From positions 58,114,701-58,178,700 of the forward strand of contig CP154954.1 in assembly GCA_039621445.1 (NCBI GenBank): a stretch of 64,000 nt of DNA. Reading direction: 5' to 3'. The position numbers were made by a program, and so were the translations under genes. The first letter of the stretch is position 1. Every line of letters begins with the position of its first letter. A model generated the notes under the pieces. That model searched no databases and was not told the origin of the DNA. It saw only the letters and a program-made list of their open reading frames with translations. Below, piece after piece: positions 18,896 to 31,500 of the stretch. This DNA comes from Euglena gracilis (lineage: Eukaryota > Euglenida > Euglenophyceae > Euglenales).

Positions 18896-19990
18896 TGTTC
18901 ACGCGGGATGCCCACCCCGTGTCCGCCTCCCGAGGGGGAACCCGGGATCGACCTCCGGCGGCGTAGGATCTTTATTACCCACCTCAGTTTCCGGTGATCC
19001 AACACAAACTCGAATCCCTTCGGGCTCCATGCATAGTCCCCTTGCATATCCCCAAACATACTTGGGTCACTTCTGGGTAAAACCAGGGAGGGCTCAAGTC
19101 CCTGATTCCTACCCAACCCCCTTGTCATGTCCAGGGGGGGGGGAGGAAACTCCCCGCCCTCTCATTCTGGCTTCCTTCCCAACCCCACACCATTCCACCC
19201 GGATGAAACATTTCAAGGCTGTTTCTGGATGAATCCAAGGTCTACGTTGGGAAAACAAAACCCAAACAAACAGACAAAACAACCTGACTTCGCAACCAAC
19301 AAAACAAAGGTGATGGAGGTTCACGAGTGACCGTTCAGCCAATGAATTTACCGCAGTTTCAACTTCTGACAATGTCTTTGATTGAATTGCTTGACTTCTT
19401 TCAATGCTGTTTCATAGTCCAAGAATCTCGACAACTTGCATCTTTGAGAAACTTGGGAAACTGGGAAACCCACTGTGGAAAGTGGAACATGAAAAACAAA
19501 TGTGCAGAACGCGGGCAACTTAATGAGACTATGCGCCATACCAACCCCCACCTCCCAATACTGCCACCTGCCCTTTTCACACTTATGTATGTTCTGGCTG
19601 GGTTTTTGGAAGGTTACTGATTAGGCGTGGCCACAGATTAGGATAGGAGCCTATGCCAAGGCACTCCCTACCTTTGGCGTCATTCCCTCCTCTCTTCCTG
19701 CGCCCTGTCCCCCAGGTCCCACACTCTGGAAAATGACTCTGGCCATCATTCCGTATGTGAGAACCCAACTTTCATCCTGGAAGAAAAATCCAAAGTGCAA
19801 AGATATTTCTCCCCTATCATTCCAGGTCACAGGCCAGTATAACCAACCACAGGGTCACACACTGGCTAGCACAAGCTTGCAAACAAACGGCCATTCACCT
19901 TTCGGGAGGCGCAGGGGCTATGTGCGGTCATAGCGACTCCTCGCACACACTCCCCCCCCTTTTTGGCGCTCAGAAAGACCTTGAATCCCC
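18896..19990. repeat. 1.1-kb unit P, copy 1
   Basis: Begins TGTTCACGCGGGATGCCCAC and ends at GCGCTCAGAAAGACCTTGAA. It is repeated at 25441-26535 and 31158-32252 with only scattered substitutions, at constant offsets of 6545 and 5717 bp. The minus strand of its left part codes the N-terminal segment of the Pro/Gln-rich ORF seen in full after copies 2 and 3. Confidence 0.9.
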
Positions 19991-20205
19991 CCAGGTGTGG
20001 GGGGCCCACTCCACCAGAGGGGCAGGAGTTGGTTTACTCAAAAAATTGGGCCTTTCTGCCCAAGAAGTTTGTGAGATTGGTCAATGGAAGGGGGTGGAGG
20101 CTTTTACAGCCCACTATCAACGACTTGGTGCCCAAGGTGCCCTGGAAAATGCCCTGGCCCCCCTGATTTCAGTGCACAATCTGGCCTCACAAGGCAAGTG
20201 TTTTC
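19990..20205 (+). pseudogene. Tyrosine recombinase C-terminal fragment
   Basis: An isolated piece coding PQVWGAHSTRGAGVGLLKKL, then EIGQWKGVEAFTAHYQRLG and ISVHNLASQG. It carries the HxxR, Trp and Tyr of the DIRS/PAT recombinase and is almost identical to copy D. It is joined directly to unit P on the left and to the inverted arm on the right, so it is the 3' end of a deleted element. Confidence 0.85.
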
Positions 20206-22345
20206 AGGGAGACCTCCCAGTGGGGGGGGGTGTCTTCCGGTGGTCAGTCCTCCCAGGGGGGGGGGGGACACCAACCGAGGAAAGGGCCCACCTGGGGGGG
20301 GGGGGGTGGCTGTGACCTTGGCAACCCCAGGTGGTGCAGCCCGAGAAACAGCGTTTTGTGGTTGTGAACCTCTGGGGATGGAGTTCACCCATCCTGGAGC
20401 AAGGTTGGCGTGCAACCATGGACCTGGGGTGGGCGTCGAAGATTGTCGAGGGAGCATTCTTGTGTGGTTGGTTCTGCAGCTCTTCCGAGTTGGATTGCAT
20501 GTTGTGCCCAGTTGGGGATCTTGTGTTGGGTGACGTGGAAAAGTTTGATTTGAAGTTCGGTTCAAACATGGAGTCCTTATTGTGCCATTTTGGACGGGGC
20601 TTTGCATTTTGCCTTCAGAACCCAGAAGGCAGGAGCATCAAATGTCAATCGGAGGAACGAGAAGACCATCGTCACTCAAAACCGAAATTGTCTAAAAGAG
20701 GCGCAAAAAAAAACGACCGTCTGGAAGCCGACGCCGGACGGCGGCCGGGGGGCCACCTGGATTGAAGTCAGAAGCCTTCGCCAGCGCTGTCTTGTCCAAC
20801 TTTTCAGGGAAATGGCCATATTAAGTGCTCCCGTACCCCCTCGAGGAAGACCGACAAGGGAGGAAGGGACACCGCGGGCGAAGCACAAAGATATTGTGAG
20901 GCCATGCCTTGCTCGCCGGCGGTGCTGTATGTTTGCTCGTTGTGCTGGGTTAGGCGTCCCCCCTTAGTGCCGCCTCGCCGAGGTTGGCTGCATTGTCTCC
21001 GACGTGGCGACCATGGTCCTGTCTCTTCCCCTGGGGGGTCCCCCCCCTCTTCCTCCCATGGCCCCCACTTGCTGACGGAGGGCGTTTGAAGACAATTTTT
21101 TTCAGTGGGAGGGGGGGGTCGGGCTCACAATGTCTTTGTGCTCCGCCCTCGGTGTCCCTTCCTCCCTCGTCGGTCTTCCTCGAGGGAGTACGAGACACCT
21201 CGGGCTCCGCACTTTGCCCTCCCCTGGAGGAGGGGACCCTGCAGAGCTCAGGTTGCAGAAAAGGTGAGGGCCGGACTTCAAAGGGTGCCAAGCCTGGGGC
21301 TGGTCAATAGGGAGTCCCTACCCCGCCTGCTGAAGCAGGTCGGAGTGAAAAGGGTGCGACTCCCCAGTCTTTCAGTTTTACAGTTTTTCCGGAGTTGGGA
21401 TCTGTGATGTGCCCAAATTCGGTGGAGACTCGGATTCAGAACCGAAGCACGCTAGGAATAAAGAAATGGTCCTGGGGGAGGGGGTCCCGAGAGCACCACC
21501 CCCTGCCTGACCCAGGAGCCAACGGAGTCAAAACCCCCGGAGGACGATGGGGGGGGGAACCATGCGGGAAGCAGGGCTGTGGGTGAAAACCCTAACGGCA
21601 GGTTTCGGGTTCACCAGTGAAAACCCCACCCTGTGACCAGAATGGTGTGGTCAATGTGATAGCCTTCCCGGAGGGAGGCATCCGGCGAACCTTCCCGGGG
21701 GGGGTCCTCGAATGATCAGGCTTTCACAGCGGGGGAGGCCGCTTGCATGAGCCATGAGCCCTCCCCACGGGGGGGGAGGGAATTCGTTGGGAACGGTGCC
21801 TTCCCAGCGGGGGAGACATCTTGAAAATGTGGGAAAGGAAAGGAGAAAGGAGGTCCGTCGCAGAAAGGAGGTCCGTCAAGACCTCCCAGGGGGGCAAACT
21901 CCAGTGAACGAGCCGTCCCAGGGGGGGGCAGCCCCAGATGAACAGGTTTTCCCAGCGGGGGAGATCGCCTGTATATGGAGCCTTCCCTCCCAGCGGGGGG
22001 GGGGGTCCCGGAAGTGTCCAGGTGAAGGTGTCGGTGCTTCGGGCCGACATCAGACTTTTGTTTGGTGGAGTGAGGCAGGTTTCCGGACCCCGCCTCCCTA
22101 CGGCCGGTGGAGTGTAGAAGTTCCTGGGAGAAACTTTTTGAGTCGGGGGGTGTGGGGGGGTCCGGGAAACCTGCGGGAAGAACACCCACTCCGCTGAAGG
22201 GGGGGTGAGGCTTCCCGTGGTCAGTCCGCTTACCCCGCGAACAATGTGAAGAGTGAGGAGAAATTGTCCCGCCCCTCCTGAGGTTTGGGGGAGGGGGGCA
22301 GGTCCTTGGGTGCCTCCTGCCGAGGCGGAAGAAATGTGCCTCTTG
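20205..22345. repeat. Left inverted arm S of the segmental block
   Basis: The blocks 20205-20577 and 21225-22345 reappear in reverse complement at 26535-28065. The intervening 20577-21225, which carries DIRS terminal-repeat sequence, is absent from the right arm. The arm contains several CCCAGCGGGGGAG words at irregular spacing (about 21804, 21951, 21990). No coding capacity is recognised. Confidence 0.8.
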
Positions 22346-22365
22346 GCATCCCCACAGGGGGGGCC

Positions 22366-25300
22366 CCCCCAGAGGCCCCTTTCATCGGTTGGTGTTCCCC
22401 CCTGCTGGGAGGACTCACCAAAAACGGGCTTCCCCGCTGGGAAGACTTCATGCAAGCCAAGTGTCTCTCCCCCTGGTGGACTCAACACACGCTGGATGCT
22501 CCCTCCGCTGGGAGAGCTTTCTTCACCTTTCACCGATTCTTCGCATGGGCAAAGCAAACAAAATGATGGACAACACCTCTCAACTCCTCACCTGGAGTCG
22601 ATACTGCACAACACTTGCCCCCACAGGGCTGCAAAACAAAATGATGGACAACACCTCTCAACTCCTCACCTGGAGTCGAGACTACACAACACTTGCCCCC
22701 ACAGGGCTGCGAAACAAAATGATGGACAACACCTCTCAACTCCTCACCTGGAGTCGAGACTGCACAACACTTGCCCCCACTGGGCTGCGACCCCCCTACT
22801 CAGGCCTTTGCAGGGGGGACCCCCCCTCCGGTGCTGGCTTTTTCCTTTTTGGACGAGTACACAATCCTGCCCTCTCATTTTGACAATCACCCTCCTTGGT
22901 GCACTCTGATCTCCCTGGCAGGTGAACTGGGCTGTTGAGGGATCCCGAAACGTGGCAGACCCCAAATACATGGAACTTTCTGCAAAAGTCCCAAGGGACG
23001 TGCCCAAAATTGGCTGGGCGTGGGGGGTTCTGGCTCCCACACCAGCGATTTTCAGCCTCGTGCGAAACTCTTCATCCCCCCCATCAAACACTGGACTCAC
23101 AGTCACTGATGGCAGAAAAATCAACCCTCCCCCCCCCATCCCACGGGAACTCCTGGGCATCCAACGGTGGCGGGGGAGGATGTGCCGTCGGCAAATCCCC
23201 TTGCGGAACCCCCAGGATCTGGAAATGGGGAATCAACACTGCTATCCGAGCGTCTGCTACATGCGTGACACATTCGATGCCTGACTCTGCCCAAGACCTG
23301 TCCCACCCAGGGGAATCTTGTGGGTTTCCCGAACCCCCGGTGGGCATGCTGGGCTGGGCTATCAAACTCCCGGCGGGTTTGGGCAAAGCTGAAACCAATG
23401 GAATGGGGGGGCTGGGGTTCGGCCTCAACCCCCACTAAATCCTCCCCCCTCTCTGCTGCCTTCACCCTGATTCCTATCACAGGGCTGCCCCACTGTACTA
23501 GGTCTTGAACTGTCGGTTCTGGCCGAGCAATCGGTTCTGACTGGGCTGGCCCCCCTGCAGCTTTCTGGGGCTGAGTTGTCAAGGGCTGGGCTGCCCCCTG
23601 CCCACTCGACCCGTGACATATGCCTTGTGTACTCGCAGAAGGGGTGGCTGGGGAAAAAAGACAAGGTGGACTGTGTCTCGGAAGTTGCTCACCCAATTCC
23701 ATCAGAGAATGCATGCGATCCGAACAAGACCGCAACATTTCAGACCATGCCAACCTCTTTTTCCTGCAATTTTCAGCCTCCGCACGAAATCTTTCCACCC
23801 TTTCAGAAGCCAGACGCATTCTGCTGGCCCAGCCAGCAGGACTGACGTCTGTGACTATGCCACTGGGTGACATGCCAACCCCTGCCGACATTGCAAACCC
23901 TGCCTGAAATTGCAACTCTGATTCTGGCTCCACGACTGGACTTGAAGGTTGTTCACTGGCTGACCGCACTGACTCTGGAGCCACTGAATGGGGAGAGGTC
24001 GGACCATGATTATTTGGACATGCACTTCCCAGTTGAACTTGCTTCTCTGAAACTGGCCTGCGGACCCTCCCCAACTCTGCCAATCCCAGACTACTTTCAC
24101 CAAAACAATGCTGGGTGGTCGGCTGAGCTGTCTTTTGTGTAACTGACTGGAGCTGGTCTAGCTTGTCGACAGTCGGCTGTGGCTGAGCTGAGCTGTCGAC
24201 CACTGACTGCTGCTGGGCTGGCCCCACGACAATTGGCCGGTGCCGGGTTGGCAATTCCATGATGGGCTGGGTTGGCAATTGCATCATGGGCTGGGCTGGC
24301 TCCATGATGGGCTGGGCTGGCTCTCGCATCAAGGGCTGTGCTGGCTCCATGATGGGCTGGGCTGGCTCTCGCATCAAGGGCTGGGCTGGCTCCATGATGG
24401 GCTGTGCAGGCTCTCGCATCATGGACTGGGCTGGCTCGATGGGCTGGGCTGGCTCTTGCATCATGGGCTGGGATGGCTCCATGATGGGCTGGGCTGGCTG
24501 GGCTGGGCTGGCTTTTGCATCATTGGCTGGGTTAGCCCCGTGATGGGTTGGGTTGGCTCTTGCATCATAGGCTGGCTGGCCCGTGCGTCATTGGCTGGGG
24601 CACTGCAATTTCTGGGCTCCTCTGACCCAAAATTTGCTGGCCAATTGACTGGGTCGGCCCCTGCATGATGGGCTGGGCTGGCCCGTGCGTAATTGGCTGG
24701 GGCACTGCAATTTCTGGGCTTCTCTGACCCAAAAACTGCTGGCCGGTTGACTGGGCTGGTCCTGCCTTTGGCTGGTGCTGGGCTGGCCCCCCGACTGCTG
24801 GCTGGGTCTTGGCGTTTGCCAACGCAATTCCCAATTGAAATTGCAAACGGGCTTCAACTCCCAAACTATCGTGGGCAAAAACTTGTTGACTAATTTCTGC
24901 TGGCTGTGGCTGGCACTGAGCTGGCGTTGGGCTGGGCTGTGCAATTACAATCATAAATTGCGACTCAGCCCCCCAATTTTCCAGACCCCCTGGGACTGAA
25001 ATTTGTTGAACACCAGCGTCACACCTTGCCACTTCGTCGTCTTGCTTGCTGGGCTTCTGGTCCCGTCGGCCTTCCTCGTTCAATTGAAAATATTTTGGTC
25101 CTCTGCCAATTGGACTTGTGGCCTCCAGGCCAGGACCTCGGTCCTCTAAGCCCTCTCGCAGCACCTGGGAATTCACAGATGATTCGGTGGGGGTGTCTTG
25201 AACCATTGATGGTGGTGGGGAAAGAAAAAAAAATTTCTGTTTCTGGCAAAGGCAAAAATGACCCTTCCATAATTACCTCCAAAGGGACCATGTCAGTTGG

Positions 25301-25440
25301 ATAAACCCCTGCTGAAAACATGTCCACCGGGGACAAAATCATTGCATCAAACTGTGCAACCTTGTCCAAGGACACAGTAAATGCACCAACATCTGCGACC
25401 ATGTGAACGGACATGTTCAAATCACAAACCTCTGCGACCA
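22366..25440. repeat. 3.1-kb unit Q, copy 1
   Basis: Starts at CCAGAGGCCCCTTTCATCGG and is repeated nearly base for base at 28066-31157. It holds a 78-bp tandem array and, on the minus strand, most of the Pro/Gln-rich ORF. It runs without a break into unit P copy 2, so Q plus P (about 4.2 kb) was duplicated as one piece. Confidence 0.9.
22563..22790 (+). repeat. Tandem repeat, 78-bp unit, three copies
   Basis: Units start ATGATGGACAACACCTCTCA at 22563, 22641 and 22719 and differ at only a few positions. The unit length is divisible by three, so the array stays open in several frames, but no protein family is recognised. Confidence 0.9.
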
Positions 25441-25783
25441 TGTTCACGCGGGACGCCCACCCCGTGTCCGCCCCCTTGAGGGGGAACCCGGGATCGACCT
25501 CCGGCGGCGTAGGATCTTTATTCCCCACCTCAGTTTCCGGGGATCCAACAAAAACTCGAATCCCTTCGGGCTCCATGCATAGTCCCCCTTCCATATCCCC
25601 AAACATACTTGGGTCACTTCTGGGTAAAACCAGGGTGGGCTCAAGTCCCTGATTCCTACCCAACCCCCTTGTCATGTCCAGGGGGGGGAGGAAACTCCCC
25701 GCCCTCTCATTCTGGCTTCCTTCCCAACCCCACACCATTCCACCCGGATGAAACATTTCAAGGCTGTTTCTGGATGAATCCAA
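23121..25783 (-). pseudogene. Decayed Pro/Gln-rich repeat protein, copy 1
   Basis: Three overlapping minus-strand frames (25783-25019, 25206-24565, 24482-23121) form one ancestral ORF of nearly 890 codons. The breaks are a T9 run near 25228 and a lost C near 24570. The N-terminal part contains SDPSMFGDM and VAEVCDLNMSVHMVADVG. The middle is a long array of 15-residue units, MEPAQPLMREPAQPI and variants. Then comes a probable coiled coil (RLASERVERFRAEAEN, KRLAWSEMLRSCSDR) and a C-terminus with SFAQTRREFDSPAQHAHRGF. No family is recognised. A structural or gag-like role in a non-autonomous element is possible, but nothing proves it. Confidence 0.55.
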
Positions 25784-26535
25784 GGTCTACGTTGGGAAAA
25801 CAAAACCCAAACAAACAGGCAAAACAACCTGACTTCACAACCAATAAAACAAAGGTGATGGAGGTTCACGAGTGACCGTTCAGCCAATGAATTTACCGCA
25901 GTTTCAACTTCTGACAGTGTCTTTGATTGAATTGCTTGACTTCTTTCAATGCTGTTTCATAGTCCAAGAATCTCGACAACTTGCATCTTTGAGAAACTTG
26001 GGTAACTGGGAAACCCACTGTGGAAAGTGGAACATGAAAAACAAATGTGCAGAACGCGGGCAACTTAATGAGACTATGCGCCATACCAACCCCCACCTCC
26101 CAATACTGCCACCTGCCCTTTTCACACTTATGTATGTGCTGGCTGGGTTATTGGAAGGTTACTGATTAGGCGTGGCCACAGATTAGGATAGGAGCCTATG
26201 CCAAGGCACTCCCTACCTTTGGCGTCATTCCCTCCTCTCTTCCTGCGCCCTGACCCCCAGGTCCCACACTCTGGAAAATGACTCTGGCCATCATTCCGTA
26301 TGTGAGAACCCAACTTTCATCCTGGAAGAAAAATCCAAAGTGCAAAGATATTTCTCCCCTATCATTCCAGGTCACAGGCCAGTATAACCAACCACAGGGT
26401 CACACACTGGCTAGCACAAGCTTGCAAACAAACGGCCATTCACCTTTCGGGAGGCGCAGGGGCTATGTGCGGTCATAGCGACTCCTCGCACACACTCCCC
26501 CCCCTTTTTGGCGCTCAGAAAGACCTTCAATACCC
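25441..26535. repeat. 1.1-kb unit P, copy 2
   Basis: Offset 6545 bp from copy 1. It ends where the right inverted arm begins at AGACCTTCAATACCCCCC. Confidence 0.9.
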
Positions 26536-28065
26536 CCCCCTGTGGGGATGCCAAGAGGCACATTTCTTCCGCCTCGGCAGGAGGCACCCAAGGACCTGCC
26601 CCCCTCCCCCAAACCTCAGGAGAGGCGGGACAATTTCTCCTCACTCTTCACATTGTTCGCGGGGTAAGCGGACTGACCACGGGAAGCCTCACCCCCCCTT
26701 CAGCGGAGTGGGTGTTCTTCCCGCAGGTTTCCCGGACCCCCCCACACCCCCCGACTCAAAAAGTTTCTCCCAGGAACTTCTACACTCCACCGGCCGTAGG
26801 GAGGCGGGGTCCGGAAACCTGCCTCACTCCACCAAACAAAAGTCTGATGTCGGCCCGAAGCACCGACACCTTCACCTGGACACTTCCGGGACCCCCCCCC
26901 CGCTGGGAGGGAAGGCTCCATATACAGGCGATCTCCCCCGCTGGGAAAACCTGTTCATCTGGGGCTGCCCCCCCCTGTGACGGCTCGTTCACTGGAGTTT
27001 GCCCCCCTGGGAGGTCTTGACGGACCTCCTTTCTGCGACGGACCTCCTTTCTCCTTTCCTTTCCCACATTTTCAAGATGTCTCCCCCGCTGGGAAGGCAC
27101 CGTTCCCAACGAATTCCCTCCCCCCCCGTGGGGAGGGCTCATGGCTCATGCAAGCGGCCTCCCCCGCTGTGAAAGCCTGATCATTCGAGGACCCCCCCCG
27201 GGAAGGTTCGCCGGATGCCTCCCTCCGGGAAGGCTATCACATTGACCACACCATTCTGGTCACAGGGTGGGGTTTTCACTGGTGAACCCGAAACCTGCCG
27301 TTAGGGTTTTCACCCACAGCCCTGCTTCCCGCATGGTTCCCCCCCCATCGTCCTCCGGGGGTTTTGACTCCGTTGGCTCCTGGGTCAGGCAGGGGGTGGT
27401 GCTCTCGGGACCCCCTCCCCCAGGACCATTTCTTTATTCCTAGCGTGCTTCGGTTCTGAATCCGAGTCTCCACCGAATTTGGGCACATCACAGATCCCAA
27501 CTCCGGAAAAACTGTAAAAATGAAAGACTGGGGGGTCGCACCCTTTTCACTCCGACCTGCTTCAGCAGGCGGGGTAGGGACTCCCTATTGACCAGCCCCA
27601 GGCTTGGCACCCTTTGAAGTCCGGCCCTCACCTTTTCTGCAACCTGAGCTCTGCAGGGTCCCCTCCTCCAGGGGAATAAGGACTCCATGTTTGAACCGAA
27701 CTTCAAATCAAATTTTTCCACGTCACCCAACACAAGATCCCCAACTGGGCACAACATGCAATCCAACTCGGAAGAGCTGCAGAACCAACCACACAAGAAT
27801 GCTCCCTCGACAATCTTCGACGCCCACCCCAGGTCCATGGTTGCACGCCAACCTTGCTCCAGGATGGGTGAACTCCATCCCCAGAGGTTCACAACCACAA
27901 AACGCTGTTTCTCGGGCTGCACCACCTGGGGTTGCCAAGGTCACAGCCACCCCCCCCCCCCCAGGTGGGCCCTTTCCTCGTTGGTGTTCCCCCCCCCCTG
28001 GGAGGACTGACCACCGGAAGACACCCCCTCCCCACTGGGAGGTCTCCCTGAAAACACTTGCCTCC
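26535..28065. repeat. Right inverted arm S
   Basis: Reverse complement of 21225-22345 (at 26535-27660) joined directly to the reverse complement of 20205-20577 (at 27661-28065). Together with the left arm it flanks Q copy 1 and P copy 2 as a large imperfect inverted repeat with a spacer of about 4.2 kb. Confidence 0.8.
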
Positions 28066-31000
28066 CCCCCAGAGGCCCCTTTCATCGGTTGGTGTTCCCC
28101 CCTGCTGGGAGGACTCACCAAAAACGGGCTTCCCCGCTGGGAAGACTTCATGCAAGCCAAGTGTCTCTCCCCCTGGTGGACTCAACACACGCTGGATGCT
28201 CCCTCCGCTGGGAGAGCTTTCTTCACCTTTCACCGATTCTTCGCATGGGCAAAGCAAACAAAATGATGGACAACACCTCTCAACTCCTCACCTGGAGTCG
28301 ATACTGCACAACACTTGCCCCCACAGGGCTGCAAAACAAAATGATGGACAACACCTCTCAACTCCTCACCTGGAGTCGAGACTACACAACACTTGCCCCC
28401 ACAGGGCTGCGAAACAAAATGATGGACAACACCTCTCAACTCCTCACCTGGAGTCGAGACTGCACAACACTTGCCCCCACTGGGCTGCGACCCCCCTACT
28501 CAGGCCTTTGCAGGGGGGACCCCCCCTCCGGTGCTGGCTTTTTCCTTTTTGGACGAGTACACAATCCTGCCCTCTCATTTTGACAATCACCATCCTTGGT
28601 GCACTCTGATCTCCCTGGCAGGTGAACTGGGCTGTTGAGGGATCCCGAAACGTGGCAGACCCCAAATACATGGAACTTTCTGCAAAAGTCCCAAGGGACG
28701 TGCCCAAAATTGGCTGGGCGTGGGGGGTTCTGGCTCCCACACCAGCGATTTTCAGCCTCGTGCGAAACTCTTCATCCCCCCCATCAAACACTGGACTCAC
28801 AGTCACTGATGGCAGAAAAATCAACCCTCCCCCCCCATCCCACGGGAACTCCTGGGCATCCAACGGTGGCGGGGGAGGATGTGCCGTCGGCAAATCCCCT
28901 TGCGGAACCCCCAGGATCTGGAAATGGGGAATCAACACTGCTATCCGAGCGTCTGCTACATGCGTGACACATTCGATGCCTGACTCTGCCCAAGACCTGT
29001 CCCACCCAGGGGAATCTTGTGGGTTTCCCGAACCCCCGGTGGGCATGCTGGGCTGGGCTATCAAACTCCCGGCGGGTTTGGGCAAAGCTGAAACCAATGG
29101 AATGGGGAGGATGGGGGTAGGGCTCAACACCCACTAAATCCTCCCCCTCTCTGCTGCCTTCACCCTGATTCCTATCACAGGGCTGCCCCACTGTACTAGG
29201 TCTTGAACTGTCGGTTCTGGCCGAGCAATCGGTTCTGACTGGGCTGGCCCCCCTGCAGCTTTCTGGGGCTGAGTTGTCAAGGGCTGGGCTGCCCCCTGCC
29301 CACTCGACCCGTGACATATGCCTTGTGTACTCGCAGAAGGGGTGGCTGGGGAAAAAAGACAAGGTGGACTGTGTCTCGGAAGTTGCTCACCCAATTCCAT
29401 CAGAGAATGCATGCGATCCGAACAAGACCGCAACATTTCAGACCATGCCAACCTCTTTTTCCTGCAATTTTCAGCCTCCGCACGAAATCTTTCCACCCTT
29501 TCAGAAGCCAGACGCATTCTGCTGGCCCAGCCAGCAGGACTGACGTCTGTGACTATGCCACTGGGTGACATGCCAACCCCTGCCGACATTGCAAACCCTG
29601 CCTGAAATTGCAACTCTGATTCTGGCTCCACGACTGGACTTGAAGGTTGTTCACTGGCTGACCGCACTGACTCTGGAGCCACTGAATGGGGAGAGGTCGG
29701 ACCATGATTATTTGGACATGCACTTCCCAGTTGAACTTGCTTCTCTGAAACTGGCCTGCGGACCCTCCCCAACTCTGCCAATCCCAGACTACTTTCACCA
29801 AAACAATGCTGGGTGGTCGGCTGAGCTGTCTTTTGTGTAACTGACTGGAGCTGGTCTAGCTTGTCGACAGTCGGCTGTGGCTGAGCTGAGCTGTCGACCA
29901 CTGACTGCTGCTGGGCTGGCCCCACGACAATTGGCCGGTGCCGGGTTGGCAATTCCATGATGGGCTGGGTTGGCAATTGCATCATGGGCTGGGCTGGCTC
30001 CATGATGGGCTGGGCTGGCTCTCGCATCAAGGGCTGTGCTGGCTCCATGATGGGCTGGGCTGGCTCTCGCATCAAGGGCTGGGCTGGCTCCATGATGGGC
30101 TGTGCAGGCTCTCGCATCATGGACTGGGCTGGCTCGATGGGCTGGGCTGGCTCTTGCATCATGGGCTGGGATGGCTCCATGATGGGCTGGGCTGGCTGGG
30201 CTGGCCTTTGCATCGTGGGCTGGGCTGGCTTTTGCATCATTGGCTGGGTTAGCCCCGTGATGGGTTGGGTTGGCTCTTGCATCATAGGCTGGCTGGCCCG
30301 TGCGTCATTGGCTGGGGCACTGCAATTTCTGGGCTCCTCTGACCCAAAATTTGCTGGCCAATTGACTGGGTCGGCCCCTGCATGATGGGCTGGGCTGGCC
30401 CGTGCGTAATTGGCTGGGGCACTGCAATTTCTGGGCTTCTCTGACCCAAAAACTGCTGGCCGGTTGACTGGGCTGGTCCTGCCTTTGGCTGGTGCTGGGC
30501 TGGCCCCCCGACTGCTGGCTGGGTCTTGGCGTTTGCCAACGCAATTCCCAATTGAAATTGCAAACGGGCTTCAACTCCCAAACTATCGTGGGCAAAAACT
30601 TGTTGACTAATTTCTGCTGGCTGTGGCTGGCACTGAGCTGGCGTTGGGCTGGGCTGTGCAATTACAATCATAAATTGCGACTCAGCCCCCCAATTTTCCA
30701 GACCCCCTGGGACTGAAAGTTGTTGAACACCAGCGTCACACCTTGCCACTTCGTCGTCTTGCTTGCTGGGCTTCTGGTCCCGTCGGCCTTCCTCGTTCAA
30801 TTGAAAATATTTTGGTCCTCTGCCAATTGGACTTGTGGCCTCCAGGCCAGGACCTCGGTCCTCTAAGCCCTCTCGCAGCACCTGGGAATTCACAGATGAT
30901 TCGGTGGGGGTGTCTTGAACCATTGATGGTGGTGGGGCAAGAAAAAAAAATTTCTGTTTCTGGCAAAGGCAAAAATGACCCTTCCATAATTACCTCCAAA

Positions 31001-31157
31001 GGGACCATGTCAGTTGGATAAACCCCTGCTGAAAACATGTCCACCGGGGACAAAATCATTGCATCAAACTGTGCAACCTTGTCCAAGGACACAGTAAATG
31101 CACCAACATCTGCGACCATGTGAACGGACATGTTCAAATCACAAACCTCTGCGACCA
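28066..31157. repeat. 3.1-kb unit Q, copy 2
   Basis: Nearly identical to 22366-25440 at offset 5700 bp (5717 bp after an extra 18-19 bp inside the Pro/Gln repeat near 30200). The similarity implies a recent duplication, or possibly an assembly duplication. Confidence 0.9.
28263..28490 (+). repeat. Tandem repeat, 78-bp unit, duplicate array
   Basis: Same three-unit array as at 22563, with units starting at 28263, 28341 and 28419. Confidence 0.9.
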
Positions 31158-31500
31158 TGTTCACGCGGGACGCCCACCCCGTGTCCGCCCCCTTGAGGGG
31201 GAACCCGGGATCGACCTCCGGCGGCGTAGGATCTTTATTCCCCACCTCAGTTTCCGGGGATCCAACAAAAACTCGAATCCCTTCGGGCTCCATGCATAGT
31301 CCCCCTTCCATATCCCCAAACATACTTGGGTCACTTCTGGGTAAAACCAGGGTGGGCTCAAGTCCCTGATTCCTACCCAACCCCCTTGTCATGTCCAGGG
31401 GGGGGAGGAAACTCCCCGCCCTCTCATTCTGGCTTCCTTCCCAACCCCACACCATTCCACCCGGATGAAACATTTCAAGACTGTTTCTGGATGAATCCAA
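28784..31500 (-). pseudogene. Decayed Pro/Gln-rich repeat protein, copy 2
   Basis: Homologue of 23121-25783, with the same two frame breaks (the T9 run near 30945 and the lost C near 30285). It also has a further one-base loss in a C run near 29144 that truncates the C-terminal frame. It has one additional short repeat unit (about 18 bp) near 30200. Shared breaks show the ORF had already decayed before the duplication. Confidence 0.55.

Noticed and set aside
22563-22790. Three regular repeats as a CRISPR-like array
   Set aside because: The units are contiguous 78-bp tandem copies without spacers, in a eukaryotic repeat block.
24259-24668. Plus-strand Gly/Trp/Met repeat frames over the Pro/Gln array
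   Set aside because: They are antisense shadows of the repeated MEPAQPLMREPAQPI units; the flanking non-repeat parts are open only on the minus strand.
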